A DNA stretch of 64,000 nucleotides from Alphaproteobacteria bacterium (GTDB lineage Bacteria > Pseudomonadota > Alphaproteobacteria > Sphingomonadales > Sphingomonadaceae). Made by a program: the position numbers and the translations under genes. Below the pieces are notes generated by a model, which did no database searches, had not been told where the DNA came from, and was given only the letters and a program-made list of their open reading frames with translations. Location of the stretch: positions 1-64,000 of the forward strand of contig QBLU01000004.1 in assembly GCA_003241875.1 (NCBI GenBank), in the 5' to 3' direction. Positions 41,455 through 50,203 of this stretch are shown piece by piece; the stretch's first letter is position 1; each line of letters begins with the position of its first letter.

Positions 41455-42932
41455 TGGGGCAGGCACATGGACCGTCACTGCCTTTGGCTCGTCGCACGCT
41501 GCTCGTCGGCATGGCGGCCGGTGCGGCCGGCTGCACGCGCCTCGGTGACCGGTTGAAGGTCGCGCTGGGACCGATTCCAGGTGAGCAAGGGCTGCCGCCG
41601 TTGCCGCATGGCGCCACGGTCGAAAGCTTTCTGGACAGTGTGCAACTGCGCACCTTCAACTATTTCTGGGGCACTACCGAGGCCAGGCGCGGGCTCGCGC
41701 CCGATCGTTTTCCGACAACGACCTTTGCAAGCATTGCGGCCATGGGTTTCGCGCTGACGGCGTTCGTGATCGGCGTCGAGCGCGGCAACGTCTCCCGTAA
41801 GGCGGCGGCGGATCGCACCTTGGCGATGCTGCGCTGGCTGATCAGTGCCAACCAGGGACCGGAGACCGAAGGTACAGTCGGTTACAAGGGATTCTTCTAC
41901 CACTTTCTCGACAACACCACGGGGCTGAGGTTCGAGAAGACCGAGCTGTCGACGGTCGATACCGCGCTGCTGCTGGCCGGCGTGCTGTTGGCGCAAAGCT
42001 ATTACGATGGCCCCGGCGAGGGTGAGATCCGCACCTTGGCCGAGCGGCTGTATCGCCGGGTCGACTGGCGCTGGGCGATGACGCGAGCGCCGGTGGTGTC
42101 GATGGGCTGGACGCCGGAGGCCGGGTTCATCGAATATGACTGGCTGGCCTATAACGAGGCGATGCTCGTCTATATTCTGGGGCTCGGTTCACCCGAGCCT
42201 TCTCGCGCGCTCGATCGCGCCAGTTGGGATGCCTGGAGCCAGCGGCTGGCGACGTACTGGACCGACTCGGGCAATCTTTCGATGCTGCGCTTTCCGCCGA
42301 TGTTCGGTCATCAGTACAGCCACGTCTGGATCGATTTCCGCCGCATCCAGGACGATTTCATGCGGTCGAAAGGCATCGATTACTTCGAGAACAGCCGTCG
42401 TGCGACGATCGCGCAGCGCAGCTATGCCATGGCCAATCCCTATGGCTGGCGCGGCTATGGTCGCGACGAATGGGGGCTGACGGCGTCCGACGGGCCGGGG
42501 GCGTTCCGGCTCGACGTGCTCGGCGAGACGCGCGTGTTCCGGTCCTATTCGGCGCGCGGCGTCGGCGATTTCGACGATGGCACCATCGCGCCGACGGCGG
42601 CCGGGGGCTCGATCCCCTTTGCCCCCGAAATCTGCATCCCGGCGCTGATGGCGATGCGCGAGCGGCACGGCGATGCGCTATACGGAGCCTATGGCTTCTA
42701 CGATGCTTATAATCCGACCTTCGATTTCGAACGGCGCCTCAGTCATGGGCACGTCCTGCCCGGACGCGGCTGGTATGACACCGACTGGATCGGCATCGAC
42801 CAGGGACCGATCCTCGCGATGATCGAGAACTACCGCACCGGGCTGATCTGGCGGATCATGGCGCGCAATCCGCACATCCGGCGCGGGCTGGAACGCGCCG
42901 GCTTCACCGGTGGCTGGCTGGCGCCGGTATGA
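41454..42932 (+). CDS. GH144-like glucoamylase-domain lipoprotein (probable endo-beta-1,2-glucanase)
   Basis: A 492-residue protein with a lipoprotein-type signal (LLVGMAAGAAGC). The rest is an (alpha/alpha)6-type domain with 'VQLRTFNYFWGTTEARRGLAPDR', 'SIAAMGFALTAFVIGVERG', 'DTALLLAGVLLAQSYY', 'FGHQYSHVWIDFR' and 'LYGAYGFYDAYNP'. This is the 'glucoamylase' (PF10091-type) family that includes the GH144 endo-beta-1,2-glucanases. It would cut beta-glucan into short oligomers for the GH3 enzyme next to it. Linkage specificity is a family inference. The start overlaps the receptor stop, and the stop overlaps the GH3 start. Confidence 0.75.
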   Translation: MGQAHGPSLPLARRTLLVGMAAGAAGCTRLGDRLKVALGPIPGEQGLPPLPHGATVESFLDSVQLRTFNYFWGTTEARRGLAPDRFPTTTFASIAAMGFALTAFVIGVERGNVSRKAAADRTLAMLRWLISANQGPETEGTVGYKGFFYHFLDNTTGLRFEKTELSTVDTALLLAGVLLAQSYYDGPGEGEIRTLAERLYRRVDWRWAMTRAPVVSMGWTPEAGFIEYDWLAYNEAMLVYILGLGSPEPSRALDRASWDAWSQRLATYWTDSGNLSMLRFPPMFGHQYSHVWIDFRRIQDDFMRSKGIDYFENSRRATIAQRSYAMANPYGWRGYGRDEWGLTASDGPGAFRLDVLGETRVFRSYSARGVGDFDDGTIAPTAAGGSIPFAPEICIPALMAMRERHGDALYGAYGFYDAYNPTFDFERRLSHGHVLPGRGWYDTDWIGIDQGPILAMIENYRTGLIWRIMARNPHIRRGLERAGFTGGWLAPV

Positions 42933-45172
42933 ACCGGCTGTCGCGCCGTGCGCTGCTTGCCGGGGGGGCAGCGCTCGCGGCGCGTCCGGCGTTCGGGCTG
43001 GCCCTGCCGCCGGCAACAACGGGTGCCCGCATCGAGGCGCTGCTGGGGCGGATGACGATTGCCGAAAAGGCCGGGCAGTTGACGCTGATGGCCTCGGCGA
43101 TCGGCGGCCGTGCGGCGACGGCGCTCAACCCGCCTGGCACCGGCGCCAGTGCCGAGGTGCAGCTGGCGGCGGCGCGATCGGGGCAGTTGACCGGCATTTT
43201 CAACGGCGAGGGCAGTGCCTGGCATCGTCGGCTGCAGCAGGCAGCGGTGAAGAGCCGGCTCGGTATCCCGCTGATTTTTGCCGGTGATATCATCCATGGC
43301 TTTCGGACGATCTTCCCGGTGCCGCTGGGCGAGGCGGCGAGCTTCGATCCCGATCTGGCCCGGCGCACGGCGCGCGCGGCCGCGGTGGAAGCGAGCGCTG
43401 CGGGCATCGACTGGACCTTTGCACCGATGGTCGACATCGCGCGCGATGCACGCTGGGGACGGGGCGTCGAGGGGTCGGGTGAGGACGTCACGCTAGGGCG
43501 CTTGTTCGCGGCGGCGCGGGTGTCGGGATTTCAGGGCCGCAGCCTTGCCGATCCCGATGCGATGGCGGCGTGTGCCAAGCATTTCGCCGCCTATGGTGCC
43601 GCCGATGCCGGGCTCGATTACAACAGCGTCGATGTTTCGGAACGGACGCTGCGGCAGGTCTATTTCCCGCCGTTCCAGGCGGCGTTCGACGCCGGCGCCG
43701 CGACGGTCATGGCGGCCTTCAATGAATTGTCGGGCATTCCGGCTACCGCCAATCACTGGCTACTGACCGATGTGTTGCGCGGTGAGTGGAGTTTCAAAGG
43801 CCTGGTGGTATCGGATTATACTGCGGATGAAGAGCTGATCGCCCACGGCTTTGCCCGCGACGGGCGAGATGCGGCGCGACTGGCCTTCCTTGCCGGTGTC
43901 GACATGTGCATGCAGAGCGGGCTTTACCGCGATCATCTGCCGGCGCTGGTGGCGGCAGGCGCGGTGCCGATGGCGCGATTGAACGAAGCCGTGCGACGGG
44001 TGTTGGCGCTGAAGGCGGCGGTCGGCCTGCTCGATGATCCGTTCCGCCGGCTGACACCGGGACGCGAAAAGCGGATGGTCGGCCTGCCGGCGCATCGGGC
44101 CCTGGCGCGGGAGGCGGCGCAGCGCTCGATCGTGCTGTTGAAGAACGACGGCGGACTGTTGCCGTTGGCACCGGGGCGGCGGATCGCGCTGATCGGGCCG
44201 TTCGCATCCGGGCCGCATGACCTGATCGGACCCTGGAATGTCTATGGCGATGATCGCGAGGCGGTTGATTTGGCCACCGGACTTGGCGCTGGTGTGACGG
44301 TAACGCCCGGATCGGGCGTCGAGACGGCGTTGCCGGGCGGCATTGCGGCGGCCGTTGCGGCAGCGCGGTTAGCCGATGTCGCTGTCCTCGCCATCGGCGA
44401 ATCGCAGGTGATGTCGGGTGAGGCGCAGTCCCGGACCGAAGTGACGATTCCGACACCGCAGATCGACCTTGTCCGCGCCGTCGCCGCGACCGGCAAGCCG
44501 ATGGTCGTGGTGCTCAGCACCGGGCGTGCGCTGGCGCTGGGCGACGCCGTACTGTCGGCCCCGGCCATTGTCGTCGGCTGGTTCCTGGGGTCGGAATCCG
44601 GTAATGCCATGGCCGATGTGCTGCTCGGCCGGGTCGCGCCGTCGGGGCGGCTGCCGGTCAGCTTCCCGATCGAAAGCGGCCAGGTGCCTTATCATTATGA
44701 TCACAAGCCGACCGGGCGCCCGGCAGCGCCAGGGCCGGCAGTGCCGTACAAGGCGCGCTATCGGACGACCCCCAATGCGGCGCGGTTTGCCTTCGGCCAC
44801 GGCCTGACCTGGGGGGATATCGCCTATGGTCCGATCGTCGTGGATGGCGGGTTGGCCTGGGACGGCAAGGTCGAGGTGACGGCGGTCATCAGCAACCGCG
44901 GCCGCCGCGCCGCCACCGAGGTCGTGCAGCTTTACGTACGTCCCCGCAGCGCGACGATCACCCAGCCGGTGCGGCGGCTGGTCGCCTTTCAACGGCTCGA
45001 CGTGCCCGCCGGCCGCACTGCTAAAGCTGTCTTCGTTCTGCGGCGGCAGGATCTCGCCTTCATCGGCATCGACAACCGCCCGGTGATCGAACCCGGTGCC
45101 TATGACGTCTGGATCGCGCCGTCGGCCGAGGCCGGGGCAGCGGCGACGCTGGTGCTCGCTGCCCCGGCCTGA
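42929..45172 (+). CDS. bglX: GH3 beta-glucosidase, BglX-like
   Basis: A 747-residue protein. The N terminus 'MNRLSRRALLAGGAALAARPAFG' is a twin-arginine-type signal, so it should reach the periplasm folded. The GH3 N domain has 'GIPLIFAGDIIHGFRTIFP', 'CAKHFAAYGAADAGLDYN' and the nucleophile Asp in 'LVVSDYTADEEL'. The C domain ('SIVLLKNDGGLLPL') and a fibronectin-III-like end (from about 630) complete the BglX layout. In this operon it probably splits oligosaccharides released by the glucanase to glucose. It ends 4 bp before the stop of a convergent gene. Confidence 0.9.
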   Translation: MNRLSRRALLAGGAALAARPAFGLALPPATTGARIEALLGRMTIAEKAGQLTLMASAIGGRAATALNPPGTGASAEVQLAAARSGQLTGIFNGEGSAWHRRLQQAAVKSRLGIPLIFAGDIIHGFRTIFPVPLGEAASFDPDLARRTARAAAVEASAAGIDWTFAPMVDIARDARWGRGVEGSGEDVTLGRLFAAARVSGFQGRSLADPDAMAACAKHFAAYGAADAGLDYNSVDVSERTLRQVYFPPFQAAFDAGAATVMAAFNELSGIPATANHWLLTDVLRGEWSFKGLVVSDYTADEELIAHGFARDGRDAARLAFLAGVDMCMQSGLYRDHLPALVAAGAVPMARLNEAVRRVLALKAAVGLLDDPFRRLTPGREKRMVGLPAHRALAREAAQRSIVLLKNDGGLLPLAPGRRIALIGPFASGPHDLIGPWNVYGDDREAVDLATGLGAGVTVTPGSGVETALPGGIAAAVAAARLADVAVLAIGESQVMSGEAQSRTEVTIPTPQIDLVRAVAATGKPMVVVLSTGRALALGDAVLSAPAIVVGWFLGSESGNAMADVLLGRVAPSGRLPVSFPIESGQVPYHYDHKPTGRPAAPGPAVPYKARYRTTPNAARFAFGHGLTWGDIAYGPIVVDGGLAWDGKVEVTAVISNRGRRAATEVVQLYVRPRSATITQPVRRLVAFQRLDVPAGRTAKAVFVLRRQDLAFIGIDNRPVIEPGAYDVWIAPSAEAGAAATLVLAAPA

Positions 45173-45176
45173 CCGT

Positions 45177-48100
45177 TCAATCGATGCCGTGGCCGGCCGC
45201 GATCGCCTGTGCCGAGACAGCGCCGCTGCCCTGCGCCTCCCACCAATAGGCTTGCCGCTTGCGGGTGCCGGTGTTGATCTCGTTCAACGTTGCCGCATCG
45301 TACATGCGGCCGCCCAGCATCACCGCGTTCACCTTGTCGCTATTGCGGATATTGACGGTCGGGTCGGCGTCGAGCACGACCAGATCGGCGAGCTTGCCCA
45401 CCTCGAGCGAGCCGACATCACGGGCATAGCCCAGCGACGTCGCCGGCATGATGGTGCCGGCCCGCAGCGCCTCGATCGGGCTCCAGCCGCCGCGGACGAA
45501 CGACCAAAGCTCCCAGTGCGGACCCAGCCCGGCTTGCTGGCCATGCGCCCCGATCGAGACCTGGACACCGCGGTCAGCCAACTTTTTTGCCTCCCGGGCG
45601 CTGTCGTCGTCGACATAGTCGTCTTCCGGCGCGATTTCGCGCCGGGCATTCTGCGCCGCGAGCAGCGACGGCGGTGCGTGACGTGACAGCAGCGGGTGTT
45701 TCCACACCTCGCCGTGCGCGCGCCAGTACGGGTCACCGGCCGGGCCGCCAAAGGTGACGACAAGTGTCGGGGTATAGTTGGTCTTCGTCTGCGACCAGAA
45801 GCTGACAAGGTCGTCGTAGAAGACACCGACCGGGATGTTGTGCTCGACGGTCGCGTTGCCGTCGGCGATCAGCGTGATCCCCTGGGTGTACAGCGAACCG
45901 CCCTCGGGAACGACCTCCATGCCCTCCTGCTGCGCGGCGGCGACGACCATCTGGCGCTGGTCGCGGCGCGGTTGGTTGTAGTTCTTGACGCTGTGCGCCC
46001 CCTGCGCCTTCAGTCGGCGGACATGGGCGAGCGCGTCATCGAGGCTGTCGATTCGGGCGTAGACGTCAGGCGCCTTGGCACCATAGATGATCTCACCGGT
46101 GGAAAAGATGCGCGGCGCCAGGATCTTGCCGGCGCGCTGCAGTTCCGAGGCGACGAAGATTTCGGCGGCACGCGATGACGGGTCGTGGATCGTCGTCGTG
46201 CCCATCGCCAGATTGGCCATCGCCGACCAGTTCTGCTGCGGCACCAGATCGTCATCGCCCTGCGGGCCATGGGCATGGGCATCGACAAGGCCGGGGATGA
46301 TGGTCTTGCCGGTCACGTCGATCGTCCTGGCGTCGGGCGGGATCGCGATGGCGCCGCGCTTGCCGACGGCGAGGATGCGATCGCCGCGGATGACGATGAC
46401 GCCATCATCGATGATGCCGCCGTCCTTGTCCGCCATGGTGACGACGCGGGCCCCGGTCAGCGCGATGGTGGCGCCGGGCTTGTCGGCGGCGACGTCGATG
46501 CCGAGTGCGATACCGGTCGTCACCGGGGTGAACTTCGGCGCATTCTCGCTGGCAGGGGCGTTGCCGAACAGGGCCGCCGTATCGGCGCTGTACAGGGTCG
46601 GTCCGTTCGACCAATGCAGCTTTGCACCATTGCTCGACCAGTTGATGAAGTCGCCGCCGGTCGCGCTGACCCGCGTGACGGGCAGGGGGGCGGCCTTTTC
46701 GTCGGTGGCGACATCGAGCTTGCCCGGCAGCAGCGGCATCACGAAGACTTCGTAATTCTGGCGGAAGGCGACGGTGCGGCCGTTGGGCGAGACCTGATAG
46801 TCGGTGATCAGCTCGCCGCCGGCATGGCTGCGCCGCGCTTCGCCGTTGAGGTCGGTGCTGACGAGCTGGCGCTTGCCTTTTTCGGTGACCATCACGAACA
46901 ACCGGTCGCCGTCGGCGCCGAACTGCGGCTGGCTGCCGTCGCGGGTGACAAGCGTGGCCGCGCCGCCGCTGGCCGGGGTGCGATAGACCCCGGGGTTTTC
47001 GGACCAGCGCGCCGAGGTCAGGTAACCGCCGCGATTGCTCTCGAAGGCTATGGTGCGGCCGTCGGGGGAAAACCGCGGCCGCTCATAATGGCCGGGATGG
47101 GTCGTCAATGTCCGTGCCGTGCCGCCGCCGGCCGCGACGCTGCGGACCTGCCCGAGGCCGGCGTCGGTCCAGCCGACAAAGGCGATGGCCTTGCCGTCGC
47201 GCGACCAGGTCGGGAACAGCTCGAATTCGGCCTCGTCACCCTTGACGAGGCGACGGGCCTCGCCGCCGGCGGTGGGCTTTATCCACAATTTGCCGAGCGT
47301 CTCGAAGACGACCTGGCGGCCATCGGGCGAGACGCTGGCCCAGCGCGGCAGCTTGGTCGTGAAGCGATCCGGCGCGACCTCGACGACCGGGTGTAGTGCG
47401 TCGATGACGGTGCGGCTGTCATCGATGCGGAACGGGATATCGCGGGCGCCGCTGCCATCGGCGCCGACGCGGCGGATCTTGCCGCCGGCCCAGAAGACGA
47501 GGCCGGCGCTGTCGGGGGTCCAAGCCATGTTCGGATAGACCCCGGTGACCGCCCAGGTTTCCTGCACGTCCTGGTCGAGCGCGTCGTAGATCTTGCGTTC
47601 CTCGCCCGAGACGAGGTCCTTCAAATAGAGCTTCGACCGTGCCCGCTCGCGGCGGACGAACGCGATATAGCGACCGTCGGGTGAAGGGGTCGGCCGCACC
47701 GCGCCGCCGGCGCCGGATACCGCCTTGACGGTTTCTCCGGTGGCGAAATCATAGCGCTCGATGTCGAAGAGGTCGGTGTTGCTGTTCTGGGCATATTCGA
47801 AGATCGGACCCGGCGTGACGTTGTGTGTGTAGAACAGGCTCTTGCCGTCGGCGGCGTAGATCGGCTCGCCCAGTTCCTTTTGCAGCTGTTCACTGGCACG
47901 CTTGACCAGCGGCACGCCGCTGCCGCCCGAGACATGGTAGAGCCAGACCTCGCCGGTGCCGAGCGAGCGGCCGGTGGTGAAATGCTTCTTGGCGATGATG
48001 AACTGGCCGTCTGGGCTCCAGCTCGGCTGGTTGAGCAGGCGGAAATCCTCCTTCGTCAGCTGGCGCTTGTCGCTGCCATCGATATTCATCAGCCAGATAT

Positions 48101-48443
48101 TGTCGCCGCCACCGCGATCGGAGGTGAAGGCGATGCGCTTGCCGTCGGGGGAAAAGCGCGGCTGGTGTTCATAGGCGAGGCCCTCGGCGATCCGGGTCGG
48201 CGTGCCGCCGGTGATCGGCATCGTGTAAATGTCACCGAGCAGGTCGAAGGCGATGCTGCGGCCGTCACGCGATACATCGATATTCATCCAGGTGCCGTTG
48301 TCGACGGCGATGCGGACCTGCCGCGTCGCCATGCCCGGAGGCGCGTTGACGTCCCATTTGGGCGGCTTGGCCGGCGTCGGCTGCGCTGCTGCGGCGCTCG
48401 CCATCATGATCAAGGCCAAAGCCGTGCCGCCGCGTACCATCAT
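45177..48443 (-). CDS. Periplasmic PD40 beta-propeller / amidohydrolase protein
   Basis: A 1088-residue protein with a signal peptide (ends SAAAAQ). Residues about 45-620 carry repeated TolB-like PD40 units ('FSPDGKRIAFTSDRGG', 'WSPDGQFIIA', 'PSPDGRYIAF'). From about 660 an amidohydrolase domain follows, with 'GLVDAHAHGPQGDDD' (His-x-His), 'HSVKNYNQP' (Lys), 'VEHNIP' (His) and 'SIGAHGQQAG' near the end. The family is widespread in sphingomonads and xanthomonads and is presumed to act on peptides or cyclic amides outside the cytoplasm. It stands alone, convergent with the GH3 gene and divergent from paoA. Confidence 0.85.
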   Translation of the reverse strand: MMVRGGTALALIMMASAAAAQPTPAKPPKWDVNAPPGMATRQVRIAVDNGTWMNIDVSRDGRSIAFDLLGDIYTMPITGGTPTRIAEGLAYEHQPRFSPDGKRIAFTSDRGGGDNIWLMNIDGSDKRQLTKEDFRLLNQPSWSPDGQFIIAKKHFTTGRSLGTGEVWLYHVSGGSGVPLVKRASEQLQKELGEPIYAADGKSLFYTHNVTPGPIFEYAQNSNTDLFDIERYDFATGETVKAVSGAGGAVRPTPSPDGRYIAFVRRERARSKLYLKDLVSGEERKIYDALDQDVQETWAVTGVYPNMAWTPDSAGLVFWAGGKIRRVGADGSGARDIPFRIDDSRTVIDALHPVVEVAPDRFTTKLPRWASVSPDGRQVVFETLGKLWIKPTAGGEARRLVKGDEAEFELFPTWSRDGKAIAFVGWTDAGLGQVRSVAAGGGTARTLTTHPGHYERPRFSPDGRTIAFESNRGGYLTSARWSENPGVYRTPASGGAATLVTRDGSQPQFGADGDRLFVMVTEKGKRQLVSTDLNGEARRSHAGGELITDYQVSPNGRTVAFRQNYEVFVMPLLPGKLDVATDEKAAPLPVTRVSATGGDFINWSSNGAKLHWSNGPTLYSADTAALFGNAPASENAPKFTPVTTGIALGIDVAADKPGATIALTGARVVTMADKDGGIIDDGVIVIRGDRILAVGKRGAIAIPPDARTIDVTGKTIIPGLVDAHAHGPQGDDDLVPQQNWSAMANLAMGTTTIHDPSSRAAEIFVASELQRAGKILAPRIFSTGEIIYGAKAPDVYARIDSLDDALAHVRRLKAQGAHSVKNYNQPRRDQRQMVVAAAQQEGMEVVPEGGSLYTQGITLIADGNATVEHNIPVGVFYDDLVSFWSQTKTNYTPTLVVTFGGPAGDPYWRAHGEVWKHPLLSRHAPPSLLAAQNARREIAPEDDYVDDDSAREAKKLADRGVQVSIGAHGQQAGLGPHWELWSFVRGGWSPIEALRAGTIMPATSLGYARDVGSLEVGKLADLVVLDADPTVNIRNSDKVNAVMLGGRMYDAATLNEINTGTRKRQAYWWEAQGSGAVSAQAIAAGHGID

Positions 48444-48632
48444 GCCGTCTTTACCCCTGTCGAGAAGCCGCCGGGATAGAGCCGGATCGTCGGCTGGTCA
48501 CGTCGTATTTGGGTTGCGGCTGTAGTGTGCGCGGCCGCCACGTCGCGGTCGTCGCAGCCATTGAGCCGAATGCCGGTTCGGGCGTTGACCCTCCAAGCCG
48601 CGCCTAGCGGATATCGCCAAAAGGATCGATCG

Positions 48633-49247
48633 ATGTCGCTGACGCGCAGGGATGCAATGATAATGAGCGGTGTCGCCGTCGCTGCGGGCGCGACCGGCAC
48701 CGAGGCAGAGTCCGCACCGGCATCGACGCGGCCTCCGCCCCAGGCCGACATCCGGTTGACGGTCAACGGCCAGGCACGACGCTTGCAGCTTGATTCACGC
48801 GTCAGCCTGCTAGATGCACTGCGCGAACATCTGCACCTGACGGGCAGCAAGAAGGGCTGCGACCACGGCCAGTGCGGCGCCTGCACCGTGACCGTCAACG
48901 GCCGCCGCATCAATTCGTGCCTGTCGCTGGCGGTGATGCACGACGGCGACGAGATCGGCACCATCGAGGGGTTGGGTCGCCCGGGCCGCCTGCACCCGAT
49001 GCAGGCCGCCTTCATCGCCCATGATGGTTTCCAATGCGGCTATTGCACGCCGGGCCAGATCTGTTCGGCAGTGGCGATGCTCGAGGAGATCAAGGACGGC
49101 ATCCCCAGCCATGTTACCGAGGACCTGAATGACGTTCGCTATTCGGCTGACGAGGTCCGCGAGCGGATGAGCGGCAACATCTGCCGTTGCGCCGCCTACC
49201 CCAACATCGTCGCTGCCATCGACGACGTTCACGGTGGCCGCGCATGA
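48633..49247 (+). CDS. paoA: PaoA-like [2Fe-2S] subunit of aldehyde oxidoreductase
   Basis: About 204 residues from the ATG at 48633 (AAGGA ahead). A twin-arginine signal ([17 protein letters not shown]) exports the folded complex. Two iron-sulphur motifs are present: [21 protein letters not shown] and 'CGYCTPGQ...CRC', as in xanthine-oxidase-type small subunits. With the next two genes it forms a periplasmic aldehyde dehydrogenase like E. coli PaoABC. The 189-bp gap ahead of it is shared with the divergent amidohydrolase gene. Confidence 0.88.
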   Translation: MSLTRRDAMIMSGVAVAAGATGTEAESAPASTRPPPQADIRLTVNGQARRLQLDSRVSLLDALREHLHLTGSKKGCDHGQCGACTVTVNGRRINSCLSLAVMHDGDEIGTIEGLGRPGRLHPMQAAFIAHDGFQCGYCTPGQICSAVAMLEEIKDGIPSHVTEDLNDVRYSADEVRERMSGNICRCAAYPNIVAAIDDVHGGRA

Positions 49248-50191
49248 AGCCCTTCACCTATCAGCGCGCCGCCACGCCGGCCGAGGCGGCGCGTGTTGCC
49301 GCCGAGATGCCGGGCAGCCGCTTCATCGCCGGCGGTACCAACCTTCTCGACCTGATGAAGCTGCAGATCGAGACGCCGGGCCACCTCGTCGACGTCAACC
49401 ATCTCGGCCTCGACCGTATCGAGCCGACAGCGGAGGGCGGGCTGCGCATTGGCGCCATGGTGCGCAATACCGATCTCGCCGCCGACAAGCGCGTCCGCCG
49501 CGATTATGCCGTGCTCAGCCGGGCCTTGTTATCTGGTGCATCGGCCCAGTTGCGCAACAAGGCGACTACCGGCGGCAACCTGCTGCAGCGGACGCGCTGC
49601 CCCTATTTCTATGAACCGAGCAAGCCCTGCAACAAGCGGGTGCCGGGCAGCGGTTGTGCCGCGCTGGGCGGGTTCAATCGCAATCTTGCGGTGCTCGGGA
49701 CGAGCGACAAATGCATCGCGACGCATCCGTCCGACATGGCGGTGGCGATGCGTGTGCTCGATGCGACCGTCGAGACCGTATCGCCCGACGGCACCACCCG
49801 ATCGATCCCGATTGCCGATTTTCACCGCTTGCCCGGCGATACGCCACATATCGAGACGCAATTGGGTCGCGGCGAACTGATCACCGGCGTCATGTTGCCG
49901 GCGCCGATTGGTGGCCTGCACGTCTATCGCAAGGTACGCGATCGCGCCTCCTACGCTTTCGCCGTGGTGTCGATTGCCGCGGTCGTCGCCCCCGGACGAG
50001 CCCGGCTTGCCTATGGCGGCCTTGCCCACAAGCCGTGGCGGGTCGAGGCCGCCGAGGCGTTGGTCGCGGACGGCGCGGCGGCGGTGGCCAAGACCGCCTT
50101 TGCCGGGGCGCGGACGACGCCGGAAAACGCATTCAAGCTGCCGTTGGCGCAGCGACTGACCGCCTCGGTGCTTGCCGATGGCAAGGTCTGA
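49244..50191 (+). CDS. paoB: PaoB-like FAD-binding subunit
   Basis: About 315 residues. '[20 protein letters not shown]' is the FAD pyrophosphate-binding region. '[21 protein letters not shown]' supplies the extra [4Fe-4S] cluster found in PaoB-type but not in ordinary xanthine-dehydrogenase FAD subunits. The C-terminal CO_deh_flav domain is present. The start overlaps the paoA stop (ATGA), so the subunits are made together. Confidence 0.88.
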   Translation: MKPFTYQRAATPAEAARVAAEMPGSRFIAGGTNLLDLMKLQIETPGHLVDVNHLGLDRIEPTAEGGLRIGAMVRNTDLAADKRVRRDYAVLSRALLSGASAQLRNKATTGGNLLQRTRCPYFYEPSKPCNKRVPGSGCAALGGFNRNLAVLGTSDKCIATHPSDMAVAMRVLDATVETVSPDGTTRSIPIADFHRLPGDTPHIETQLGRGELITGVMLPAPIGGLHVYRKVRDRASYAFAVVSIAAVVAPGRARLAYGGLAHKPWRVEAAEALVADGAAAVAKTAFAGARTTPENAFKLPLAQRLTASVLADGKV

Positions 50192-50203
50192 GGGAGAAGC
50201 ACG

